From contig CASFNR010000002.1 of the NCBI GenBank assembly GCA_949296115.1, positions 1 to 64,000 of the forward strand: DNA of 64,000 nt, read 5' to 3'. Below the pieces are notes generated by a model. It was given only the letters and a program-made list of their open reading frames with translations, made no database searches and had not been told where the DNA came from. The position numbers and the translations under genes are program-made. Of this stretch, positions 58,733 to 64,000 are shown piece after piece. Numbering within the stretch: position 1 is the first letter of the stretch; every line of letters starts with the position of its first letter. The DNA is from an uncultured Eubacteriales bacterium. Lineage in GTDB: Bacteria > Bacillota > Clostridia > Oscillospirales > Oscillospiraceae.

Positions 58733-59671
58733 TTGAGCGTATTGATAGACCTGATTTACGGTGGCAGCACAGTCCTGGTAGGATTAACCGAAGCAGGCCT
58801 GCGGGATGCCATCGCCAAGTACGGCCCGCAAAAAGAAATTGCCTTCCCGGACACTGAATATTATTTCCCATTTCTCTATGCTGCCACAGGGGCCAAGGTT
58901 CAGACGCTGGAGGATCTGAACAACTGCGTGGCCGCAATGAAGAAGATGATCTCCAACCAGGAGGACCTGTACCTGGCGCTGAATGCGGGGCTGGCGGCCA
59001 TAATGGGAGCGGAAATCATTGAGGGACTGAAATATGCCGGCAATTCTCACCCTTATGAAACGGACACCGGCCTTGGCTTTCTTCCGGATTCCGCAGTGCG
59101 CACCCTGGGAAAAGCGCTGCTCTCCGGGGAAATTCCCGGTGCGGCTGCCCTGCTGGGAAAAGCGGAAAATACCGAGGACCTTTTGAACATTGTGTCAGAT
59201 TATCGGAAGAACGGCGTCCTAGTTTTTCTGGAGGGGGACATAATTGAACAATGTGCCCAGGGCGGCGTTGAAATGGGGCTGGAACAAGGGATTATCCCCC
59301 TGGGACACGACATAACCTCGGTGGTGCATGCCCTGACGCTGACAGTGCGCGGCGCCTTGATCGGAGGCGAAGTAAAGCCGGGGGATCTGCCCGCCCTGCG
59401 GGAATTTACCCGGAATCGGGTGCCTGCCGTGGTGAATACCTTTGGAGCGATTGACGCCGTGGTGGTTTCCGCCGGCGCCGGGGCCATCGCCCTGGGATTC
59501 CCGGTAATTGTGGACATCGATCTGGAGGAGAGCCAGATGACCGGCGTTCTGGAATCGGTCTGCGACCATTCCCAGACTGTCAAAAAATCCCTGGAACTTG
59601 GGACAATCAAAATAAACGAACCGGAAAAGACGGAAACTTCCATTCCGGAAGATAACACAAAACCGGACTGA
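58733..59671 (+). CDS. Stand-alone ACS N-terminal-domain-like protein (no A-cluster domains)
   Basis: This 312-residue protein resembles only the first domain (A1, ~310 residues) of bacterial acetyl-CoA synthase, from LIYGGSTVLVGLTEAGLRDA to DHSQTVKKSLELGTIKI. Shared stretches include AKYGPQKEIAFPDTEYYFPF, GAEIIEGLKYA, EIPGAAALLGKAENTEDLL and VVHALTLTVRGALIGGEVKPG. In ACS this domain contacts CO dehydrogenase and lines the CO channel. The A-cluster Cys ligands and the methyl- and CoA-binding domains are absent; a polar tail and a stop follow. TTG start, GGAGG 7 nt upstream. Confidence 0.82.
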   Translation: MSVLIDLIYGGSTVLVGLTEAGLRDAIAKYGPQKEIAFPDTEYYFPFLYAATGAKVQTLEDLNNCVAAMKKMISNQEDLYLALNAGLAAIMGAEIIEGLKYAGNSHPYETDTGLGFLPDSAVRTLGKALLSGEIPGAAALLGKAENTEDLLNIVSDYRKNGVLVFLEGDIIEQCAQGGVEMGLEQGIIPLGHDITSVVHALTLTVRGALIGGEVKPGDLPALREFTRNRVPAVVNTFGAIDAVVVSAGAGAIALGFPVIVDIDLEESQMTGVLESVCDHSQTVKKSLELGTIKINEPEKTETSIPEDNTKPD

Positions 59672-59756
59672 CGGGGTTCCCGCATGCCGGAACCAGCTTA
59701 CCGCCGGACCAAAGTGGTCCGAGAGATATAATTCATCCCGAAAGGAACGGCCCAAT

Positions 59757-61679
59757 ATGAAAGTAACCTTCCAGATCGAGGGGGCATCCCCTGTTATCAT
59801 TGAATGCAATGCCGGAGACAATCTGCTGGAACTGGCCCGCCGGGCCAATGTGGCCATTGACGCCCCCTGCTCCGGCAATGGTTCCTGCGGCAAATGCCGG
59901 ATTCGGCTGGTGGAGGGGGAAGTGGAATCCCTGCAAAGCCGCCATCTGAGTGATGAGGAATACGCTGCCGGCTGGCGGCTGAGCTGCAACTGCAAGGTGG
60001 TGGGAGATTGCACGGTGTTCGTCCCGGATATTGCCAGCGCCTACCAGTCCAGGATGAAAACTGCCGACCTGAGCAGCCCTCAGGAGGTCGCCATCTTCCA
60101 GGAGTGCCAGAACCAGCTCCATGCCAGCGGCATCCGGTTTGAAAATCCCTTCCGGGCGGTGGTGCTGCACCTGTCTGCGCCCAGTCTGGAGGACACCATG
60201 CCGGACAATGAACGGCTGTCCTGGGGCATCCGGGAGGCATTGGGGGTGGAAAAGGTGGAGATCCCCTTCGGGGTGATGGTTCACCTGTCCCATATCCTCC
60301 GGCAGGAAGGCTTCGCAGTCTGTGTCAAGGGCCAGCTTCTGGGGGATGCCTTCCGCTGCATGGAGATCACCGGGGTGGCGGATACGGCGCTGGTGGGTGC
60401 TGCCATTGACATCGGCACCACCACGGTGACCATGGTGCTGACGGATCTGACCACCGGGAAAATCCTGGCCAAGGGTTCTTCCGGCAACGGGCAGATTCGC
60501 TACGGAGCGGATGTCATCAACCGGATTATCCAGCAGGGACGTCCGGGGGGCAGAAAGAAACTCCAGGATGCCATTATCAAGGAGACTTTGACGCCCATCC
60601 TGGTCAACCTATGCAAGTCTGCCGGGGTCTCCGCCCGGAGCATCCTGCGGCTCTGTGTGGGCGCCAACACCACCATGAACCACCTGTTTGTGGGAGTGGA
60701 TGCCGAGCCGGTGCGGATGGAGCCATATGTACCCAGCTTCTTCTCCTGGGAAGGGCTGCTGGCCGGGGACCTGAAGCTGCCGGCCAACCCTCTTGCCCCG
60801 GTCATCATTGCGCCCAACATCGGCTCCTATGTAGGGGGAGACATCACCGCCGGAACCCTGGCCTCCGGCATCTGGGACAAGGATGAAATGAGCCTGTTCA
60901 TTGACCTGGGAACCAACGGAGAGATTGTGTTCGGCAACCGGGATTTCCTGATGAGCTGCGCCTGCTCCGCAGGTCCCGCCTTTGAGGGCGGCGATATTTC
61001 CTGCGGCATGCGGGCTACCGATGGGGCAGTGGAAGCCTGTACCATCGACAAGGAGACCATGGAGCCTGCCCTGGGTATTGTAGGAGACCCGGATCAGCGG
61101 CCGGTGGGCATCTGCGGCAGCGGCATCATTGACCTGATTTCGGAGCTGTTCCGCACCGGCATCATCAATGCCAAGGGCCTGTTCGTCCGGGAGGGAGAAC
61201 GGGTGAAGCGGGACGACCACGGCATGGGGCGTTATGTACTGGCCTGGGCGGAAGAGAGTGAAACCGGTCGGGAGATCTCCATCAACGAGGTGGACATCGA
61301 CAACTTCATCCGGGCCAAAGGCGCCATTTTCTCTGCCATTGATACCCTGCTGAAGTCTGTGGACATGACGGTGGACACGATTGACCGGGTCTATGTAGCC
61401 GGCGGCATCGGCAGCGGCATCAATATGAAGAATGCAGTGAACATCGGAATGTTCCCGGATGTGGACCTGGAAAAATTCCATTACATCGGAAACTCCTCCC
61501 TCAGCGGCGCCTACGCCATGGTCATGAGCGATGCCGCTGCGGAGAAAACCGCCGAGGTCGCCTCCAACATGACCTATCTGGAGCTGAGTACCTACCCCGG
61601 ATACATGGATTCCTTTGTGGCGGCCTGTTTCCTGCCCCACACCGACGCCCGGCTGTTCCCCAACAGCTGCCGGGGCTGA
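59757..61679 (+). CDS. Corrinoid protein reductive activator (RACo-like, 2Fe-2S + ASKHA)
   Basis: This 640-residue protein has an N-terminal 2Fe-2S domain (Cys38, Cys44, Cys47, Cys77 in the CX5CX2C pattern) and an ASKHA-type ATPase domain (ALVGAAIDIGTTTVTMVL, then FIDLGTNGEIVFG, VYVAGGIGSGINMKNA). It matches RACo, which uses ATP to reduce inactive Co(II)-CFeSP to Co(I). Some call such proteins AcsV. It closes the CFeSP cluster and would keep the AcsC-AcsE fusion active. ATG with GAAAGGAACGG upstream. Confidence 0.92.
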   Translation: MKVTFQIEGASPVIIECNAGDNLLELARRANVAIDAPCSGNGSCGKCRIRLVEGEVESLQSRHLSDEEYAAGWRLSCNCKVVGDCTVFVPDIASAYQSRMKTADLSSPQEVAIFQECQNQLHASGIRFENPFRAVVLHLSAPSLEDTMPDNERLSWGIREALGVEKVEIPFGVMVHLSHILRQEGFAVCVKGQLLGDAFRCMEITGVADTALVGAAIDIGTTTVTMVLTDLTTGKILAKGSSGNGQIRYGADVINRIIQQGRPGGRKKLQDAIIKETLTPILVNLCKSAGVSARSILRLCVGANTTMNHLFVGVDAEPVRMEPYVPSFFSWEGLLAGDLKLPANPLAPVIIAPNIGSYVGGDITAGTLASGIWDKDEMSLFIDLGTNGEIVFGNRDFLMSCACSAGPAFEGGDISCGMRATDGAVEACTIDKETMEPALGIVGDPDQRPVGICGSGIIDLISELFRTGIINAKGLFVREGERVKRDDHGMGRYVLAWAEESETGREISINEVDIDNFIRAKGAIFSAIDTLLKSVDMTVDTIDRVYVAGGIGSGINMKNAVNIGMFPDVDLEKFHYIGNSSLSGAYAMVMSDAAAEKTAEVASNMTYLELSTYPGYMDSFVAACFLPHTDARLFPNSCRG

Positions 61680-61688
61680 ATAAATAGT

Positions 61689-61717
61689 CAGGCGGGAAGC
61701 GGCACGCTTCCCGCCTG
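61689..61717 (+). terminator. Stem-loop after the RACo-like gene
   Basis: A 12-bp perfect stem (61689-61700 with 61706-61717) lies 9 nt past the stop codon; the T-rich tail is absent, but a second terminator follows. Confidence 0.65.
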
Positions 61718-61737
61718 AAGCAGATCCGAAATAAAAA

Positions 61738-61771
61738 AACAGGAGGGAAGCATTTTCGCTTCCCTCCTGTT
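61738..61771. terminator. Bidirectional terminator between the RACo-like gene and rqcP
   Basis: A 14-bp perfect stem (61738-61751 with 61758-61771) is followed by TTTAAATTT on the plus strand and TTTTTATTT on the minus strand. Confidence 0.85.
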
Positions 61772-62011
61772 TTAAATTTCCCGGTACATCCCGGAGGCGT
61801 CGTCCTTGCGGACGTTGTCCGCCACCTCCAGCACTTCCACCGCAATGGTGCGGTTTCCCATGGAAATCTCCAGTTTGTCTCCCACTTTTACATCGTAGCT
61901 GGCCTTTACCACCCGGCCATTGGCCATGATGCGCCCGTTGTCGCAGGCCTCATTGGCCACGGTGCGGCGCTTGATCAGACGGGAGACCTTCAGAAATTTG
62001 TCCAGGCGCAT
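61772..62011 (-). CDS. rqcP: S4-domain protein RqcP (YabO-like)
   Basis: This 79-residue protein is a single S4 RNA-binding domain: MRLDKFLKVSRLIKRRTVANEAC, GRIMANGRVVKASYDVKVGD. RqcP works with RqcH to add alanine tails to stalled nascent chains on free 50S subunits. In Bacillus the gene (yabO) lies downstream of yabM/yabN. Here it overlaps hup by 1 nt (TAATG), so both are co-transcribed. Confidence 0.92.
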   Translation of the reverse strand: MRLDKFLKVSRLIKRRTVANEACDNGRIMANGRVVKASYDVKVGDKLEISMGNRTIAVEVLEVADNVRKDDASGMYREI

Positions 62012-62286
62012 TATCTGCCCACGGTATCCTTCAGGGCTTTGCTGGGACTGAAGGCCGGAATCCGGGTGGCGGGGATTTCGATGGCCTCTTTGGTGTGGGG
62101 GTTGCGGCCCACCCGTGCCTTCCGGTCCTTGGTCTCGAAGGTGCCGAACCCGCTGAGCTGGACCTTTTCGCCCCGGACCAGGGCGGCGGTGATGGCGTCA
62201 ATGGCGGCGCCCAGAACCCGCTCGGCGTCCTTCTTGGACATACCGGCGTTTTCGGAAATGACGGCAATCAATTCGGTTTTGTTCAT
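62011..62286 (-). CDS. hup: HU-type DNA-binding protein
   Basis: HU (91 aa) is a histone-like dimer that bends DNA. MNKTELIAVISENAGMSKKDAERVLGA starts the helical part; the beta-arm contains GFGTFETKDRKARVGRNPHT and the conserved proline-bearing tip region (IEIPATRIPAFSPSKALKD). Length and sequence are typical. Located between a flippase and rqcP, as in several Clostridia. Confidence 0.96.
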   Translation of the reverse strand: MNKTELIAVISENAGMSKKDAERVLGAAIDAITAALVRGEKVQLSGFGTFETKDRKARVGRNPHTKEAIEIPATRIPAFSPSKALKDTVGR

Positions 62287-62324
62287 GTTGCTTGATCCTC
62301 TTTTCTTGTGACGAAATCGAACCT

Positions 62325-62353
62325 AGATTAACATAATATTCAGAAAAAAGCAA
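62325..62353 (-). promoter_or_regulatory. Candidate promoter for hup-rqcP
   Basis: On the minus strand TTGCTT and TAATCT are 17 nt apart in an AT-rich gap, so hup may be transcribed separately from the flippase gene. Confidence 0.45.
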
Positions 62354-62372
62354 GTTATTTTGGGATATTTTC

Positions 62373-63968
62373 TCACAATCTCAGGAGCTTGGCAATTTTT
62401 TCGCCTTTGGGCAGGAGCAGGCAGTCCTCCCGGGTGACCACTTTGAACACAACGGCGGCCAGGGCATATACCACCACGCCCACGGCAATGGGGATGACGC
62501 AAAGAATCAGATTGCTGCTGATGTGCAGCGCCTTCAGGCCCCACAGACTGAGCGCCACGCAAATCCCCATGACGGAAGAGGCCAGGAAGGGGCGGACAAG
62601 GTTCTTTATCACGGCGGGGGAGTCCTCCAGCAGATGGCGCATGGAGAACAGATTCAGGGCAGAAATGGCCATGTAGCCCAGCAGGATTCCGATGGGGGTG
62701 CCCACAATACCGATGTGAGGATTCTTGGTCAGGATATATACCGCAGCCAGATTCAGAAGGCCGCCCAGAAGCATGTTGTTCACGGACTGCCGGGCGTAAC
62801 CGTGGGCCTGCATGATGGCGGTGGTCAGCAGCACCACGGCGTCGAAGGCAATGGCAACGGCCAGCACCGCCATGAGCTTTGTGGCCAGCACCAGATTGTC
62901 GCCCCGGTAGAATCCCAGCAGGGCGGTAACCGGCTCCGCCAGAATGGCCAGGCCAAAGGCGCAGGGCATGGAGATCAGCCCGGTGATCCGGACGGAGGAT
63001 TCTTCAATTTCCTTGGCTTCATGTTCCCGGCACAATGTCAGCTGGGCGGTAATGGCAGGGATAATGCTGACGGTGATGGGCGTTATGAAGGCACAGGGCA
63101 TGTTGAAAATCGTCAGGGTCATGCTGTAAATGCCCCGCATGGTGTCCGCGGCGGCCTGGCTGTGCCCGGCTTCCAGCAGCTGACCCATGTAAATTTTGGT
63201 TTCCAGCATGGTCATCAGCTGCAATCCTGCCGAGCCCAGGGTGATGGGGATGGCAATGATCAGCAGCCCTTTGGCGGTATCTGCATAACTGCGGGGTGCT
63301 TCCTCTGTTTGGGGGAGCAGGGCAAAACTTTTCCGGCAGCACACAAACAAATAAATTGCAGAGACAAGACAGCTGACAGTGACGCCCAGAATGGCGCCGC
63401 CGGCGGCCAGGGGAATGCTGTTGGTGAATTCCAGCAGGATCAGAGCTGCTACCATGCCCACAATCAGCTTCACAATGGCCTCGATTACCTGGGAAACGGA
63501 GGTGGGAATCATGTTGCTCTGGCCCTGGAAGAAGCCCCGGTAGGTGCTCATCACGCAGATCAGCAGGGCACTGGGGCCGAGGAAGCCAATGGCTGCCCAG
63601 GCATCGGGCTGGTTCTGGAACTGAGCCAGCTGACGGCAGAATACCGTCATCAGAAAGGCGCCGGCGATGCCCAGCCCCAGGAAGATGCCCCGGGCGGTGC
63701 GGTAGATCCGGCGAACCTGGTTGTAGTGGCGCAGGGAACTGGCCTGGGAGATCATCCGGCTCATGGCCACCGGCAGACCGGCGGTGGAGATCATCAGCAG
63801 CACGTTGTAGATGTCGTAGGCGGTGTTGAAGTAGCCGAAGCCCTGTTCGCCAATGATGGCGTTCAGGGGAATTTTATAAAAGGCGCCCAAAACCTTGACA
63901 ATGGCGGTGGCCATGGCCAGCAGGGCGGTGCCCTGGAGGAAATTCTGCTTCTTCTGGGAATCGGACAT
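62373..63968 (-). CDS. MATE/MurJ-like polysaccharide flippase (SpoVB/YabM group)
   Basis: This 531-residue membrane protein has 13-14 helices in the MVF/PST flippase pattern (LQGTALLAMATAIVKVLGAFYKIPLNAIIGEQGFGYFNTAYDIY-type start, with GAFYKIPL). SpoVB and YabM are the closest named families; they export lipid-linked oligosaccharides for cell wall or spore cortex. ATG with AAGGAGGCTGTGT upstream, 30 nt from the right edge of the window. It precedes hup-rqcP on the same strand. Confidence 0.88.
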   Translation of the reverse strand: MSDSQKKQNFLQGTALLAMATAIVKVLGAFYKIPLNAIIGEQGFGYFNTAYDIYNVLLMISTAGLPVAMSRMISQASSLRHYNQVRRIYRTARGIFLGLGIAGAFLMTVFCRQLAQFQNQPDAWAAIGFLGPSALLICVMSTYRGFFQGQSNMIPTSVSQVIEAIVKLIVGMVAALILLEFTNSIPLAAGGAILGVTVSCLVSAIYLFVCCRKSFALLPQTEEAPRSYADTAKGLLIIAIPITLGSAGLQLMTMLETKIYMGQLLEAGHSQAAADTMRGIYSMTLTIFNMPCAFITPITVSIIPAITAQLTLCREHEAKEIEESSVRITGLISMPCAFGLAILAEPVTALLGFYRGDNLVLATKLMAVLAVAIAFDAVVLLTTAIMQAHGYARQSVNNMLLGGLLNLAAVYILTKNPHIGIVGTPIGILLGYMAISALNLFSMRHLLEDSPAVIKNLVRPFLASSVMGICVALSLWGLKALHISSNLILCVIPIAVGVVVYALAAVVFKVVTREDCLLLPKGEKIAKLLRL

Positions 63969-64000
63969 ACACAGCCTCCTTACTTGGCGTCGTCAAACAA

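Noticed and set aside
1-64000. tRNA genes, CRISPR arrays, insertion sequences or prophage genes
   Set aside because: Reading both strands I found no tRNA cloverleaf signature, no regularly spaced repeats, and no transposase, integrase or phage proteins.

Overview
The window looks like a chromosomal segment of a high-GC gut-type Firmicute (Clostridia, most likely Oscillospirales). The reasons are the GC-rich sequence, Shine-Dalgarno AGGAGG before most genes, frequent TTG and GTG starts, sigma-A promoters with 17-nt spacers and TGn-extended -10 boxes, the infB-rbfA-nrnA-truB-ribF and lepA-hemW orders, a T-box before thrS, and RqcP/HU/SpoVB-type neighbours. Placement below order is inference. 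I see no rRNA, tRNA, CRISPR array, transposase or prophage.

Layout. 1-5.5 kb: translation and cofactor genes (infB 3' end, rbfA, nrnA, truB, ribF) and a CapA-like protein. 5.5-8.9 kb: a 260-bp array of hairpins, then cobalt transporter cbiMNQO on the minus strand behind a cobalamin riboswitch. 9-13 kb: degV, a cation diffusion facilitator, nrdR and an SdpI-like protein. 12.9-19.1 kb: RNA-controlled genes: a ZTP riboswitch before a DUF1576 membrane protein, an unassigned terminator/antiterminator leader before a TM1266-type regulator plus ECF S component, and a long structured leader before a FolT-type S component. 19-23 kb: an orphan ParB/Noc and a YtrA-type GntR/ABC operon. 23-43 kb: ordinary metabolism and housekeeping (DUF89, YhcH, HAD, udk, murI, fumC, rpoD, lepA, hemW, pdaA, ADP-ribosylglycohydrolase, MocR regulator, P-type ATPase, thiN, lgt, an M16 peptidase pair). 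43-53 kb: prmA, thrS with T-box, a YabE-like 3D/G5 protein, rsmA and small operons. 53-61.7 kb: a corrinoid methyl-transfer locus. 61.7-64 kb: rqcP, hup and a SpoVB/MurJ-type flippase.

The most unusual part is 53.0-61.7 kb: metF, an AcsF/CooC ATPase, acsD, one 758-residue protein that joins AcsC (corrinoid iron-sulfur protein large subunit) to AcsE (methyl-THF methyltransferase) through an Ala/Lys/Glu linker, a small membrane PH-like protein, a 312-residue protein resembling only the N-terminal domain of acetyl-CoA synthase and lacking the A-cluster domains, and a RACo-type corrinoid reactivase. The window has no carbon monoxide dehydrogenase and no full acetyl-CoA synthase. The sequence therefore shows a complete methyl branch from methylene-THF to methyl-cobamide on CFeSP, but not the enzyme that would use the methyl group to make acetyl-CoA. 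Either the missing parts are elsewhere in the genome or the methyl group goes to another acceptor.

Several other loci fit this chemistry: cobalt import under cobalamin control, a folate-type S component, and a ZTP-sensing leader (one-carbon status). That they form one physiological network is inference.
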